64,000 bases of DNA. Origin: Bacilli bacterium. GTDB lineage: Bacteria > Bacillota_I > Bacilli_A > RF39 > UBA660. Made by a program: the position numbers and the translations under genes. The notes beneath the pieces are model-generated. The model saw only the letters and a list, made by a program, of their open reading frames with translations, ran no database searches and was not told the DNA's origin. The stretch is from the NCBI GenBank assembly GCA_017434825.1, contig JAFSGC010000007.1:23378-87377 (forward strand). The letters are read 5' to 3'. Positions within the stretch are counted from its first letter, which is position 1. Every line of letters begins with the position of its first letter. Shown one piece after another: positions 27,376-37,273 of the stretch.

Positions 27376-27672
27376 TTAAAATAATCCGCCCATTTGCGAA
27401 TAAGCTCCCATTTTTGAGTCAGTTTCTTTATCAATTTTAGCTAAGCCATCTTTAATTGCAAGCATAATCATATCACAAAGAATTTCTTTGTTTTCAGCAT
27501 CAAATGCTGCTTCATTTGTAATATTTACCGCTTTTACTTCACGATTTCCTTTAAAATTAATTTCAACCCAATCAGATTTACCTACAAAATCCATAGCATC
27601 GATTTGCCCTTTCTTTGCCATGATATCCTTTTGCATTTTTTGAGCTTGTGCCATTATTTGTTGCATATTCAT
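27376..27672 (-). CDS. Nucleoid-associated protein YbaB/EbfC family
   Basis: This is a small dimeric DNA-binding protein. The 98-residue product has the family's start (MNMQQIMAQAQKMQKDI), a central GNREVKAVNIT strand, and the C-terminal helix DMIMLAIKDGLAKIDKETD. AGGAGGAATAT precedes the ATG. Co-location with dnaX and recR is typical; the Bacillus name is yaaK. The function in this organism is inferred. Confidence 0.94.
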   Translation of the reverse strand: MNMQQIMAQAQKMQKDIMAKKGQIDAMDFVGKSDWVEINFKGNREVKAVNITNEAAFDAENKEILCDMIMLAIKDGLAKIDKETDSKMGAYSQMGGLF

Positions 27673-27685
27673 ATTATATTCCTCC

Positions 27686-29302
27686 TTATTGAACCTCTAT
27701 TTTTTGTGTAGCAAAAATATCACTTAACATTTCTTCTTTACCTTCGTTACTCGGTTCATTTTTATATTTATATTCAACCTTATTTTTTATATTTTCTTTA
27801 TATTGTTCCATCTCAGAGTTCCATTTTTCTTGAGTAATTGAAATCAACTTATAATTTGCGCCAATACATTCACAAAACATTTGTTCTATTTGTGATAAAT
27901 TATCATTAATATTATCTGCATTATCTTGGAAATCTGTTTTAATGAGCATTATTTCATCTGATGCCAAAACAATTTCTGTATCAAGTAGCATCCCTTTTAT
28001 CTTCTTATCCTCTAATAAATCAACAAAATTTCCCCAGTTATTTTTAGCATCTTGTAAATAGCTTTTGTTAGCTCTAACAAAGCAATTATTAATCCTAACA
28101 TCAACTAAAACCGCATTATTTCCTGGGAAATAACTTTTAGCACTCTTTTTAGGTTCTTCTTTTATTATTTCCCGCATTTTTTCAACAGTATTTTCTTTAG
28201 TAGGCATTTCCCGGGAAATATTTTCTTTTGAAACTTCAAATTTCACAACCTCAGGAATTTCCGCTTCGATTTCAATATCATTGTTAACATAATTTAATAA
28301 GATTAACTCTAATAAAGCATATGAATCTACATTAACATTACTTTTATATAGTGAGGATGACAACTCAAAGCATAACTCCTTATAATCTGCATATGATAAA
28401 CGAGATTTTTCGGTTCCTTTTTTTATTTCTATAGCCTTATTTTTAAGAATTTGAATTATTTTCTTAACAACTGTCTTAAAATCTGCGCTGTTTTCTCTTG
28501 CTTTATCAACAAAATCTAACACTATATCAACACTATTCTTATCAATTCCCTCAATTAATTGGAGTATTCCTTTAGTGGAAATAAGTCCAATTGAGGTTAA
28601 AACGCTATCTTGAGTGATTTTTTCTCCAGTTTTAGACAATTGATCTAGAATACTTAATGCATCTCTAAGTCCTCCGTCCGCAAATTCAGCAATTTCTTCT
28701 ATTGCAGCGTCATCTATATCGATATTTTCTTTATCAGATATGCTTCTAAGAGTCATTTTTATATCTTTATTAGATATTTTCTTAAAATCTAATCGCTGAC
28801 ATCTTGATAAAACTGTTATTGGTACATCTTCTATATCCGTTGTAGCTAAAATAAAAACCACATGACTAGGAGGTTCTTCTAAAGTTAACAACAAAGCATT
28901 AAAAGCACTTGTGCTCAGCATATGAACTTCATCAATGATATATACCTTATATTTAGAATTTATTGGCGATAACTTTATATTATCGATTATTTCCCTAATT
29001 TGATCTACACCATTATTTGATGCAGCATCAATTTCATAAATATCATTACTTTGTGCAAAATTTGTGCAATTTTCGCATTTTCCGCAGGGTTTAGCCCCAT
29101 CTTCCGACGAACAATTGATTGTTTTGGCGAAAATTTTAGCTGTACTTGTCTTTCCTGTTCCTCTAGGACCTGAAAAAATGTATGCATGCGAGATTTTGTT
29201 GTTTTCAACGCTATCTTTTAATAAATCAATTGTATTATTTTGACCAACAACTTCATCAAAGTTTGATGGACGATACTTTCGATATAAAACCTTGTAGTTC
29301 AT
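27686..29302 (-). CDS. dnaX: DNA polymerase III gamma/tau subunit
   Basis: DnaX is the ATPase of the clamp loader. The 538-residue product has Walker A FSGPRGTGKTSTAK, a zinc cluster spanning the GAKPCGKCENC region, Walker B VYIIDEVHML, and the SRC arginine-finger motif VLSRCQRLDF. Domain III follows to about residue 350. A variable linker (about residues 355-400) contains NISREM and YFPGNN, which are the protein readings of Noc-type sites. The C-terminal tau part is short. It follows tadA. Confidence 0.96.
   Translation of the reverse strand: MNYKVLYRKYRPSNFDEVVGQNNTIDLLKDSVENNKISHAYIFSGPRGTGKTSTAKIFAKTINCSSEDGAKPCGKCENCTNFAQSNDIYEIDAASNNGVDQIREIIDNIKLSPINSKYKVYIIDEVHMLSTSAFNALLLTLEEPPSHVVFILATTDIEDVPITVLSRCQRLDFKKISNKDIKMTLRSISDKENIDIDDAAIEEIAEFADGGLRDALSILDQLSKTGEKITQDSVLTSIGLISTKGILQLIEGIDKNSVDIVLDFVDKARENSADFKTVVKKIIQILKNKAIEIKKGTEKSRLSYADYKELCFELSSSLYKSNVNVDSYALLELILLNYVNNDIEIEAEIPEVVKFEVSKENISREMPTKENTVEKMREIIKEEPKKSAKSYFPGNNAVLVDVRINNCFVRANKSYLQDAKNNWGNFVDLLEDKKIKGMLLDTEIVLASDEIMLIKTDFQDNADNINDNLSQIEQMFCECIGANYKLISITQEKWNSEMEQYKENIKNKVEYKYKNEPSNEGKEEMLSDIFATQKIEVQ
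28119..28132. promoter_or_regulatory. Noc-binding-site match, one mismatch
   Basis: ATTTCCTGGGAAAT matches 13 of 14 positions of the Noc palindrome. It lies in the dnaX linker, 87 bp from a perfect site. Confidence 0.55.
28206..28219. promoter_or_regulatory. Noc-binding-site match (NBS)
   Basis: This is the third perfect ATTTCCCGGGAAAT, inside dnaX where it encodes NISREM. A half-match (ATTTCCCG) lies at 28167. Confidence 0.8.
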
Positions 29303-29346
29303 ATTAGCCTCCGCTACTTAATTATACCAATTTATACGCATTATTT

Positions 29347-29763
29347 CTATCTTTTGTTAGCAAAAAACGCGCTTAATTGTCTCTTATAATTTTCACACAT
29401 TTTATCAACATCATTTATCTTGTTTTTAGTGATAATTTTCTTTTTTTCATTATTAAATTTACTTTCCAGCAAATAGTATACTTGTTTAATTCTTGATTGA
29501 CGAATTACTTCCATACACATATCACAAGGTTCAAGCGTAACATATAACTCGCAATCATCTAATCTCCAGTCTTTTTGTTTTTTGCTAGCTTTTGTTATTG
29601 CTAAAATTTCCGCATGATTTATGCAATTATGTGTTCTTTGTTTTGTATTGTGTGCTTTTGATATTAATTTTCCATTCCTTACAACTGCGCATCCAACCGG
29701 TATTTCTCCTTTTTTGTAGGCTTTGTTAGCTTCTTTTAGTATTTCTTCAACAATAGATTTCAT
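29347..29763 (-). CDS. tadA: tRNA-specific adenosine-34 deaminase TadA
   Basis: TadA converts the wobble adenosine of tRNA-Arg(ACG) to inosine. The 138-residue product has the cytidine/deoxycytidylate deaminase fold with the catalytic HAEILAI motif and zinc ligands in TLEPCDMCMEVI. The ATG at 29763 has GGAGG four to five bases upstream. An upstream in-frame ATG lies in the SRP RNA terminator and is not used. The tadA, SRP RNA and dnaX neighbourhood matches Bacillus (yaaJ-scr-dnaX), though here the RNA precedes tadA. Confidence 0.95.
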   Translation of the reverse strand: MKSIVEEILKEANKAYKKGEIPVGCAVVRNGKLISKAHNTKQRTHNCINHAEILAITKASKKQKDWRLDDCELYVTLEPCDMCMEVIRQSRIKQVYYLLESKFNNEKKKIITKNKINDVDKMCENYKRQLSAFFANKR

Positions 29764-29774
29764 TATTCCTCCAT

Positions 29775-29853
29775 AAAAAAAGTGCACACAAACAGTGACT
29801 GATGTGGCTGCTTCCTTCCGGATCTGACCAGGTTACAATGTATTTGTTGCACG
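29775..29853 (-). ncRNA. ffs: Small signal recognition particle RNA (4.5S type)
   Basis: The minus strand carries GGTCAGATCCGGAAGGAAGC, the nearly invariant domain IV core that binds Ffh. Flanking arms (GTGCAACAAAT and ATTTGTG-like TGTTTGTGTGCAC) pair to give one long hairpin of about 75-80 bases. It ends in GTGCAC and a U7 terminator. It lacks the Alu domain of the long Bacillus scRNA. A promoter lies directly upstream, and tadA follows. Confidence 0.95.
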
Positions 29854-29858
29854 TTTTA

Positions 29859-29887
29859 ATATTAACAAATTTAACTATTAAATGCAA
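29859..29887 (-). promoter_or_regulatory. Promoter of the SRP RNA
   Basis: On the minus strand TTGCAT (29882-29887), a 17-base spacer and TAATAT (29859-29864) place the start at the 5' end of the RNA. A parS site abuts the -35 upstream. Confidence 0.65.
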
Positions 29888-29889
29888 CT

Positions 29890-29907
29890 ATGTTTCACGT
29901 GAAACAT
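29890..29907. promoter_or_regulatory. parS centromere site 1
   Basis: TGTTTCACGTGAAACA (29891-29906) is a perfect parS palindrome of the ParB (Spo0J) type, extended by one A-T pair on each side. It lies about 8-9 kb from oriC, within the range usual for parS. Confidence 0.95.
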
Positions 29908-29916
29908 TAAATTTAC

Positions 29917-29951
29917 AAAAAAAGAGTAATGTTTCACGTGAAACATTACTC
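29917..29951 (-). terminator. gyrA terminator whose stem is a second parS site
   Basis: A perfect 28-bp palindrome at 29924-29951 has parS (TGTTTCACGTGAAACA, 29930-29945) at its centre. On the minus strand it is followed by U7 (29917-29923), and the gyrA stop codon lies in the stem. It therefore reads as both a rho-independent terminator and a ParB site. Confidence 0.88.
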
Positions 29952-32393
29952 AGTTACTTCTTCTTCAACAATTTCTTCTTTATCAACAATACTTATAGCA
30001 GCTACTTTTTGATTGTCTTTTAAATTAATTAATCTAACACCTTGAGTTACACGGCCTAAAACTGAAATTTGTTCAATCGGCATACGCATTGTCATGCCAG
30101 AATCAGTCATAATAATAACTTCTTTTTCTGATTCAGATACTTTGATTGCTGCTAGATTACCGTTTTTATCCGTAATATTTAAAGCTTTAACACCTTTGCT
30201 ACCACGTTTTGTTTCACGGTACTCTTCAACGCTAGTTTGTTTTCCATATCCTTTTTCAGTAACTAATAAGATATTATCATTTTCTTTAACAATTTCTAAA
30301 CAAATACAGTTGCTATCTTCAAGGTTGATACCTCTAACACCACTAGCTGTTCTTCCCATAACTCTGATTTCGTCTTCGTTGAAACGAACCATACGTCCAG
30401 AACTTGATCCTAAAAGAACAGTATTATTGCCAGTTGTCTTCTTAACGCCAATTAATTCATCGTTTTCTTTTAAATTAATACAAATCTTGCCGGAATTTCT
30501 AATGTTATCAAATTCTTCTAATGCTGTTTTCTTGACGATACCTTGTTTAGTCGCAAATAACAAATATTTAGTCTCACTATCTTGAGTAGATAAAGAAATG
30601 ATTGTATTAACGCTTTCTTCCTTATCTAAAGGTAGCAAGTTAACAATTGGAATTCCCTTAGAAGTTCTACCATATTCAGGGATCTCATAACCTTTAATGC
30701 GATAAACCTTACCTTTGTTTGTAAAGAACATTAAATGATCATGTGTAGATAAACTCAACAATTTATCAACAAAATCTTCTTCGTTTGTGCTCATTCCTTT
30801 AATTCCTACGCCTCCACGACGTTGAGATCTAAATGTATCAGATGTAGTTCTCTTAATATAACCTTTATTAGTTAAAACTACCATGATATTTTCTTCAGGA
30901 ATTAGAGATTCATCTTCAATATACTCTATAGCAGTCATATCGATAGTTGTACGGCGTTCGTCACCGTATTTATCGGCAATTTCTTGCATTTCAGTCTTGA
31001 TAATATTCAATACTTTTTCCTCACTTGCAAGTATAGAACGTAATTCGTTGATCAATTTCATTAATTCATTTAATTCTTCTTCAATCTTATCTCTCTCTAA
31101 GCCAGTTAATCTACGAAGCTTCATTTCTAGGATAGCTTCTGATTGAATTTCAGACAAACCGAACTTTTGTTCTAACTCTTTCTTTGCTGCAACGTCGCTT
31201 TCTGCGGCTTTAATAATGCGAATTACTTCATCAATATTATCTAATGCAATTTTGTAACCTTCTAAAATGTGAACTCGTTTTTCAGCTTTGTCTAGATCAA
31301 ATCTAGTACGTCTTATAATAACTTCTTTTTGATAATCAACATATTTTGAAATAATATCCTTCAAACCTAGAGTTTTTGGCACACCATTGTCTAACATTAA
31401 GAATATAATTCCATAATTTGTTTGAAATTGTGTATGTTTATATAGTTTATTTAAAATAACTTGCGGATTTGCGTCTCTTTTTAACGTAATTGTGATCTTT
31501 ACGCCATCTTTTAAATCCGTATGATAGTCTGAAATTCCTTCTATTGTCTTGTTATGTACTAATTCTGCAACTTTATTTTTTAGTTCTAAAGTAGTAACAC
31601 CATAAGGAATTTCATCAATTACAATGTAATTTTTACCATTTTTTTCTTCGATAGTAGCTTTACTACGTATTGTAATGCTTCCACGACCAGTGTCATAAGC
31701 TTGTTTTATGCCGCTGTTACCTAATATAATTCCACCAGTTGGGAAATCTGGACCTTTAATATGTTGCATTAATCCTAAAGTATCAATTTCAGGATTATCA
31801 ATATAAGCAATACATCCATTAATAACTTCTCTTAAATTATGCGGTGGAATATTTGTTGCCATACCAACAGCAATACCCATTGTACCGTTAACTAATATAT
31901 TAGGGAATCTAGAAGGTAAAACATCAGGTTCTTTTCTAGATTCATCGTAGTTTGGTGAGAAATTAACTGTATCTTTATTAATATCTCTTAATAATTCTGT
32001 AGTAATTTTTGCAAGTCTTGCTTCTGTATAACGATAAGCTGCAGCACCATATCCTTCGATATTACCGAAGTTTCCATGGCCATCAACTAACATATAACGA
32101 TAGTTGAAATCTTGTGCCATTCTTACCATTGCTTCATATATTGAAGAGTCACCATGTGGATGGTAACGTCCCATAACATCTCCGACTATTGTAGCCGATT
32201 TACGATGTTGTTTATCAGGTGTTAAACCATTTTCGCTCATAGCATATAAAATACGTCTATGAACAGGTTTTAAACCGTCTCTTAAGTCAGGTAAAGCTCT
32301 GGCTACAATAACACTCATTGAGTATTCAAGAAACGATTTTTCAACTTCATCAACAATATTATTTTCTTGTAATCTATCTCTATTTTGATCCAT
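29946..32393 (-). CDS. gyrA: DNA gyrase subunit A
   Basis: GyrA is the DNA-cleaving and wrapping subunit of gyrase. The 815-residue product has the winged-helix active site with the catalytic tyrosine in [13 protein letters not shown], and the quinolone region [19 protein letters not shown]. The C-terminal beta-pinwheel includes the GyrA box [14 protein letters not shown] precedes the ATG. It follows gyrB by 14 bases, completing the conserved dnaA-to-gyrA block. Confidence 0.98.
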   Translation of the reverse strand: MDQNRDRLQENNIVDEVEKSFLEYSMSVIVARALPDLRDGLKPVHRRILYAMSENGLTPDKQHRKSATIVGDVMGRYHPHGDSSIYEAMVRMAQDFNYRYMLVDGHGNFGNIEGYGAAAYRYTEARLAKITTELLRDINKDTVNFSPNYDESRKEPDVLPSRFPNILVNGTMGIAVGMATNIPPHNLREVINGCIAYIDNPEIDTLGLMQHIKGPDFPTGGIILGNSGIKQAYDTGRGSITIRSKATIEEKNGKNYIVIDEIPYGVTTLELKNKVAELVHNKTIEGISDYHTDLKDGVKITITLKRDANPQVILNKLYKHTQFQTNYGIIFLMLDNGVPKTLGLKDIISKYVDYQKEVIIRRTRFDLDKAEKRVHILEGYKIALDNIDEVIRIIKAAESDVAAKKELEQKFGLSEIQSEAILEMKLRRLTGLERDKIEEELNELMKLINELRSILASEEKVLNIIKTEMQEIADKYGDERRTTIDMTAIEYIEDESLIPEENIMVVLTNKGYIKRTTSDTFRSQRRGGVGIKGMSTNEEDFVDKLLSLSTHDHLMFFTNKGKVYRIKGYEIPEYGRTSKGIPIVNLLPLDKEESVNTIISLSTQDSETKYLLFATKQGIVKKTALEEFDNIRNSGKICINLKENDELIGVKKTTGNNTVLLGSSSGRMVRFNEDEIRVMGRTASGVRGINLEDSNCICLEIVKENDNILLVTEKGYGKQTSVEEYRETKRGSKGVKALNITDKNGNLAAIKVSESEKEVIIMTDSGMTMRMPIEQISVLGRVTQGVRLINLKDNQKVAAISIVDKEEIVEEEVTE

Positions 32394-32407
32394 TATACCT
32401 TACCTCC

Positions 32408-34327
32408 CTAAACATCTAGATTTTGTACGTATACAGCGTTGTCTTCAATGAATTTTCTTCTTGGTTCAACTTCTTCACCCATTAGTTTTGAGAAAACTTC
32501 ATCTGCTGCCATCGCATCATCTACTGTTATTTTTCTTAAAATACGTTTATCTATATCCATTGTTGTCTCATTTAATTCTTCAGCATCCATTTCACCAAGA
32601 CCTTTCATTCTCATAACGTCAGGCTTAACATTTCCAGGTAATGATTCTAAATATGCGTTCTTTTCTTCTTCATTTAGTACATACTTAATTGTTTTACCAT
32701 GTTTTATACAGAATAATGGAGGTTGAGCTGCGTACACATGCCCCGCTTCCACAATAGGTCTAAAAAAGCGGTAAAATAACGTTAAAAGTAATACTCTAAT
32801 ATGAGATCCGTCAACGTCGGCATCGGTCATAATTATAATTTTATGATATCTTAGCTTTTCTAAGTCAAATTCTTGACCAATTCCTGTACCAAATGCTGTA
32901 ATAATAGTTCTAATTTCTTCATTGTCTAAAGCACGGTCTAACCTAGCTTTTTCAACATTTAATATTTTTCCACGAAGCGGTAAAATCGCTTGAGTCATTG
33001 AATTTCTACCTTTAATTGCAGACCCACCAGCTGAATCCCCTTCGACTAGGAATATTTCACATACGCTGGCATCTTTTTCTTTACAATCCACAAGTTTTCC
33101 ACCAAAATTTACTACGTCTAAGTCGCTTTTTCTTCTTGTAGCTTCTCTTGCTTTTTTTGCAGCAAGTCTAGCGTGTGAAGCAAGCATACTTTTTTCAACA
33201 ATTACTTTTGCATCTTGTGGATGTTCCATTAAGAAACGCTCAAATCCTTGACCAAATATATCTGAAGCGATTTTTCTAACTTCCAAATTACCTAATTTTG
33301 TCTTTGTTTGGCCTTCGAATTGTGGATTTGGATGCTTACATGAAATAATCATTGTAAGACCTTCTCTTACGTCATCTCCAGTTAAATTATCAGCATTATC
33401 CTTTAAAATCTTAGCTTTTCTAGCATAATTGTTAATAATTCTTGTTAATGCTAATTTAACACCATCTTCATGCATACCACCTTCATAAGTATTAATATTA
33501 TTAGTAAACGAGTATATTGAAGAGTTATAAGAATCGTTGTATTGTAATGCAACATCAATAATAATGTCATCAACTTGACCAGTAACCGATATTATATCTT
33601 CATGAATTGCCTTTTTAGTCTTATTTAACATTTGAACATATTCAACAATACCACCATTATATAAGAAAGATTCATGTTTATCCTCTTCTCTTTCATCAAT
33701 AAGTTGAATTCTTAGTCCTTTATTTAAAAAAGCAAGTTCTTGTAATCTTTTATATAAAACATCATAGTCATAAACCGTAGTTTCCGTAAAAATTTCTGGA
33801 TCTGGTAAGAATGTTACAGTTGTCCCAGTTCTATCTGCTGCACATTTATCAATAATTTCAATTGTTCCAACAGGTTTTCCACCATTTTCAAAACGTTGAA
33901 AATAAACATTTCCATCACGATACACACGAACTTCAAGCCATTTGGAAAGTGCGTTAACTACTGATGCACCTACACCATGTAATCCTCCAGATACCTTATA
34001 TCCTCCGCCACCAAATTTACCACCTGCGTGTAATACGGTAAAAATTGTTTCGATTGTTGATAATCCTGTCTTAGCATTCATACCAGTTGGCATTCCACGT
34101 CCGTCGTCTTTTACTGAAATTGAATTATCTTTATGAATTTCAACTTCAATGTCATCACAATATCCTGCTAAAGATTCATCTACTGCATTATCAACAATTT
34201 CCCAAACTAAGTGATGTAATCCTTTGCTACTTGTGGTTCCGATATACATACCAGGTCTTTTTCTAACGGCTTCTAAACCTTCAAGAACCTGGATATCGCT
34301 ATCGCCATAATTTACTTTATTATCCAT
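32408..34327 (-). CDS. gyrB: DNA gyrase subunit B
   Basis: GyrB supplies the ATPase of gyrase. The 639-residue product has the GHKL ATP site: [22 protein letters not shown] and [14 protein letters not shown]. The Toprim metal site is in EGDSAGGSA and [11 protein letters not shown], and the C-terminal PxLxxIKHGK-like region ends with the [10 protein letters not shown] motif. It is one of the standard-length gyrases without the insertion of gamma-proteobacteria. The ATG overlaps recF by 8 bases. Confidence 0.98.
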   Translation of the reverse strand: MDNKVNYGDSDIQVLEGLEAVRKRPGMYIGTTSSKGLHHLVWEIVDNAVDESLAGYCDDIEVEIHKDNSISVKDDGRGMPTGMNAKTGLSTIETIFTVLHAGGKFGGGGYKVSGGLHGVGASVVNALSKWLEVRVYRDGNVYFQRFENGGKPVGTIEIIDKCAADRTGTTVTFLPDPEIFTETTVYDYDVLYKRLQELAFLNKGLRIQLIDEREEDKHESFLYNGGIVEYVQMLNKTKKAIHEDIISVTGQVDDIIIDVALQYNDSYNSSIYSFTNNINTYEGGMHEDGVKLALTRIINNYARKAKILKDNADNLTGDDVREGLTMIISCKHPNPQFEGQTKTKLGNLEVRKIASDIFGQGFERFLMEHPQDAKVIVEKSMLASHARLAAKKAREATRRKSDLDVVNFGGKLVDCKEKDASVCEIFLVEGDSAGGSAIKGRNSMTQAILPLRGKILNVEKARLDRALDNEEIRTIITAFGTGIGQEFDLEKLRYHKIIIMTDADVDGSHIRVLLLTLFYRFFRPIVEAGHVYAAQPPLFCIKHGKTIKYVLNEEEKNAYLESLPGNVKPDVMRMKGLGEMDAEELNETTMDIDKRILRKITVDDAMAADEVFSKLMGEEVEPRRKFIEDNAVYVQNLDV

Positions 34328-35420
34328 TTATTTCATCCCTTTCAATGTTGCCATCTTCTACTTTAAAAATGGTACTATCTTTTAATAAATTTTTGTCTAT
34401 CTTATCTATATTTGTCGTTGTTATAAAGGTTTGTACCTCTTTATTTAACATATTAATTATATTATTAATCTTTTTGTCATCTAGTTCACTAAATAAGTCA
34501 TCTAAAATCAAAATTGGATACTGATTTTTTATTTTTTTAACAATTAATAATTCAGAAAGTTTAAATGATATAATTGCATTTTTTTGTTGACCAACACTAC
34601 CATATTCTTTAATACTATTTCCGTCTAAAATAAAGTCAATATCATCATGATGGATTCCCATTAAAGTCTTACCAAAAGCCATTTCTTTACGATAATTCTT
34701 TTGATACATTTCCAACACTTTATCAACATCTTTTTTACTAAATGAACTTTTATATTTTATTTGTAAATCACCATACTCAAATATATTTTTATATATTTTT
34801 GAGATATGTTCATTTATCATTTCAATATAGTTTGATCTCAAATTATGTATTTTAAAGCCAAAATCAACGAGTTTTCTAGTTAAGATATCCAAATAGTCAG
34901 AGGAAGCATTTCCATTCAAATAAAGCTGTTTTAAATATGCATTACGATGTTTTAATATCTTGTTGTAAGAACTTAATAGCACTAAATACTCTTTATTGAC
35001 TTGCGATATCTCGATATCTAGTAGTTTTCTACGAAATGCTGGAGAATCACTTATTATTTTGGTATCCAAAGGATTAAATAAAATTATATTAATTCTTGAA
35101 ACGTAATCACTAATTTTATTAATTTTATCAGAATCAATATAGACTTTTTTACCATTTTGATTCAAATCTAATTGATATCTGGTCTTTTCACCTGTAATTA
35201 CAGTACCTTTAATAATTGTTTCTTGAGCACCTTTTTTAATTAAGTTTGCATCATTACTGGTTCTAAATGATTTTGTTAAGGCCAACATATAGATAGCTTC
35301 AATAAGATTTGATTTACCACTACCATTATTACCATATATCAAATTTAAAGTATTTGAAAATGTAATGTCAAGGTTGTTATAATTTCGATAATTAATTAAC
35401 TTTAAATTTTCAATTTTCAT
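34320..35420 (-). CDS. recF: DNA replication and repair protein RecF
   Basis: RecF is an SMC-like ATPase that targets RecOR to gaps. The 366-residue product has [12 protein letters not shown], Walker [19 protein letters not shown], the GSVGQQK signature and Walker [13 protein letters not shown]. The ATG at 35420 has GAGG seven bases upstream; a TTG seven codons earlier is unlikely. It lies between the ComK-like gene and gyrB. Confidence 0.97.
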   Translation of the reverse strand: MKIENLKLINYRNYNNLDITFSNTLNLIYGNNGSGKSNLIEAIYMLALTKSFRTSNDANLIKKGAQETIIKGTVITGEKTRYQLDLNQNGKKVYIDSDKINKISDYVSRINIILFNPLDTKIISDSPAFRRKLLDIEISQVNKEYLVLLSSYNKILKHRNAYLKQLYLNGNASSDYLDILTRKLVDFGFKIHNLRSNYIEMINEHISKIYKNIFEYGDLQIKYKSSFSKKDVDKVLEMYQKNYRKEMAFGKTLMGIHHDDIDFILDGNSIKEYGSVGQQKNAIISFKLSELLIVKKIKNQYPILILDDLFSELDDKKINNIINMLNKEVQTFITTTNIDKIDKNLLKDSTIFKVEDGNIERDEING

Positions 35421-35507
35421 TTTAAACCTCTTTTTAAACAAAATATTAAATATTTATCTTGTTTACGTACTCCTCTACACAATATAATTATAGCATAAAA
35501 ATGGCAC

Positions 35508-35539
35508 AAAAAAAAGCAAAATCAACGTTTTTTGCTTTT
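35508..35539 (-). terminator. Terminator of the ComK-like gene
   Basis: AAAAGCAAAA pairs with TTTTGCTTTT (10 bp) followed by more U residues on the minus strand. The TGA stop codon lies in the loop. Confidence 0.75.
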
Positions 35540-35968
35540 TAAAACTGATTCTAATCTTGATGAGCGAAATATTTGATTACTAATAATTCTTTCAGATATT
35601 TCAAATTCAAATTTACGGCTATTTTTTAGTAAAATTACTACCTTATTTTGACCGTTATTATAATATTTTTCAATCGCATTATAGTTTAACCATACACAAT
35701 CGTCATTTTTTACTGACGTTGTTGGAAAAATGATGATTTCTTTTACTTCACTTACTACAATAGGACATTTATATTTAACTCCTATCATGTAATCTGTAGA
35801 TTCGCATCTTCCTAAATATGAACTACCATAATACTTACAACTATCATTAACTAGATCAAATGGTCTTTTATTAACAATATAACTAACATAATTTTCAATT
35901 ACTTTGCTTTTATTTTTAGCATAAGGCATTATCATTAGTGTATTTTCACTAATAAAATAATTATCCAC
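35522..35968 (-). CDS. ComK-family competence transcription factor-like protein
   Basis: The 148-residue product resembles ComK, the master activator of DNA uptake genes. The best-kept block is NDSCKYYGSSYLGR, against DRSCRFFGSSYAGR in Bacillus subtilis. Further matches are CPIVVSEVKEIIIFPTTS, DDCVWLNY and ISNQIFRSSRLE. It stops about 40 residues earlier than the 192-residue Bacillus protein. I chose the GTG at 35968 because GGGGGA lies six bases upstream; a TTG six codons earlier is possible. It replaces yaaA between dnaN and recF. A perfect DnaA box covers its start codon. A role in competence is inferred from the family. Confidence 0.82.
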   Translation of the reverse strand: MDNYFISENTLMIMPYAKNKSKVIENYVSYIVNKRPFDLVNDSCKYYGSSYLGRCESTDYMIGVKYKCPIVVSEVKEIIIFPTTSVKNDDCVWLNYNAIEKYYNNGQNKVVILLKNSRKFEFEISERIISNQIFRSSRLESVLKSKKR

Positions 35969-35969
35969 A
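35961..35969 (+). promoter_or_regulatory. Perfect DnaA box over the ComK-like start codon
   Basis: TTATCCACA matches the DnaA consensus in all nine positions. It covers the GTG start and next codons of the ComK-like gene. It may be functional or simply reflect the codons for Val-Asp-Asn. Confidence 0.45.
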
Positions 35970-36032
35970 AAAATTCCCCCAGACAATTACCTTATAGCAT
36001 AAATATTATAAAATTAATGTCGATTTATCGGA

Positions 36033-37151
36033 TTAATATGTTTTAATTGGTAAAATTAACTCAATAATTGTATCATCATCAACAGCATTAATAATAATAG
36101 GCTTATCATCACTGTTGATAAGTAGGATAATATTTGTTGTATTTAATACTTTTAATGCATCCATCATATATTTTGATGAGAAACTAATATCTAATTTGTT
36201 TTTATTATTTGATTCAATAATTAATTCTTCTTTAGTTTTTCCACTTTCTGCAGATGAACCATAAATAGTCATTTTCTTATCATCAATACTCATTTTAACA
36301 ATGTTTTTATCCTTACTTAAAGTAATAATTGATGCTCTATCGATAGCGTCATAATACTCTTTTAAATTTAAATTAATCATATATTCAAAATCTTTTGGAA
36401 TATAATTTGTTGTATCTGGATAAGTTCCATTTAAAAGTGTACTTTGGAACATTATATTTTTATAGATAAATAAAATTTTGTTGTTAAATAAGTGGATTTC
36501 CACATCATCTTCGTCTTTTAAGATAGAAACTAATTCTGTAACACTTTTTCCTGGGATAACAATGTTGATAGATTCTTCAATAGGTTTAGATAGTTTAATA
36601 ACCTTTTTTGCTAAACGATAAGAATCTGTTGCAATACATTCTAAAATATCACCGTTTATCTTAATATTAATACCTGTTAATAAAGGTCTAACTTCTTGTG
36701 TAGACATTGCATAAGATGTTTGGTTAATAATTTGTCTTAATAATGTTGCTTCTAAGTTAATAACATTTGCACTAGTATCAATTGCAATATTAGGATAATC
36801 AGATAAATTATAACAATTTAGAACAAATTCGTTAGTATCTGAATAAATCTTAACATTATTGTTATCTATACTTTCAAAATATATTAAATTAGTAGGCATT
36901 TTTCTAATAATATCTAATATATATCTACTTTGAATTACTAATTTTCCTTCTTTTTCAATATTTTTAATTTCTTTTTTATCAATAGTTACTTTAATAGTAA
37001 GTTCACTATCACTAGCAAGTAATTCTAAACCATTACTATTAACTTCCATTACTATTCCATTTAATACTGGAATTGTTATTTTTTGTGATAAAGCTTTTAC
37101 TACATTGTTTAAAGCTTCTAATAAAATGTTTTTATCAATTGTAAATTTCAT
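36033..37151 (-). CDS. dnaN: DNA polymerase III beta sliding clamp
   Basis: DnaN is the dimeric clamp that tethers polymerase III and other partners to DNA. The 372-residue product begins MKFTIDKNILLEALNNVVKA and has the three clamp domains. Typical motifs are GIVMEVNSNGLELLASDSEL, RPLLTGINIKI and ATDSYRLAKK, with the conserved C-terminal pocket end ELILPIKTY. GAGGAG precedes the ATG. It lies 122 bases downstream of dnaA. Confidence 0.98.
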   Translation of the reverse strand: MKFTIDKNILLEALNNVVKALSQKITIPVLNGIVMEVNSNGLELLASDSELTIKVTIDKKEIKNIEKEGKLVIQSRYILDIIRKMPTNLIYFESIDNNNVKIYSDTNEFVLNCYNLSDYPNIAIDTSANVINLEATLLRQIINQTSYAMSTQEVRPLLTGINIKINGDILECIATDSYRLAKKVIKLSKPIEESINIVIPGKSVTELVSILKDEDDVEIHLFNNKILFIYKNIMFQSTLLNGTYPDTTNYIPKDFEYMINLNLKEYYDAIDRASIITLSKDKNIVKMSIDDKKMTIYGSSAESGKTKEELIIESNNKNKLDISFSSKYMMDALKVLNTTNIILLINSDDKPIIINAVDDDTIIELILPIKTY

Positions 37152-37273
37152 ATTTCTCCTCTTTCTTTTTTTATTAAATAAAAATTATTATTATATTTAT
37201 ACTGTTCATGTTGTGGAAAACTTGTTGAACGTCCTTTATACCTAGTTTTGTATTAAAAAAATTTTCCACATTT
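37152..37273. other. dnaA-dnaN intergenic region, candidate unwinding part of oriC
   Basis: Two DnaA boxes with one change each from consensus, TTTTCCACA, lie at 37212-37220 (minus) and 37262-37270 (plus). Next to them is an almost pure A+T stretch with repeated ATT triplets (37168-37200). In Bacillus the unwinding element lies in this same gap. Confidence 0.65.

Noticed and set aside
28167..28180. Half-match to the Noc site (ATTTCCCGCATTTT) in dnaX
   Set aside because: Only the left half agrees, so it is not counted as a site, though it lies between two better ones.
29802..30023. Plus-strand ORF across the SRP RNA and parS sites
   Set aside because: It reads through the SRP RNA and both palindromes on the opposite strand and has no ribosome site or family resemblance.
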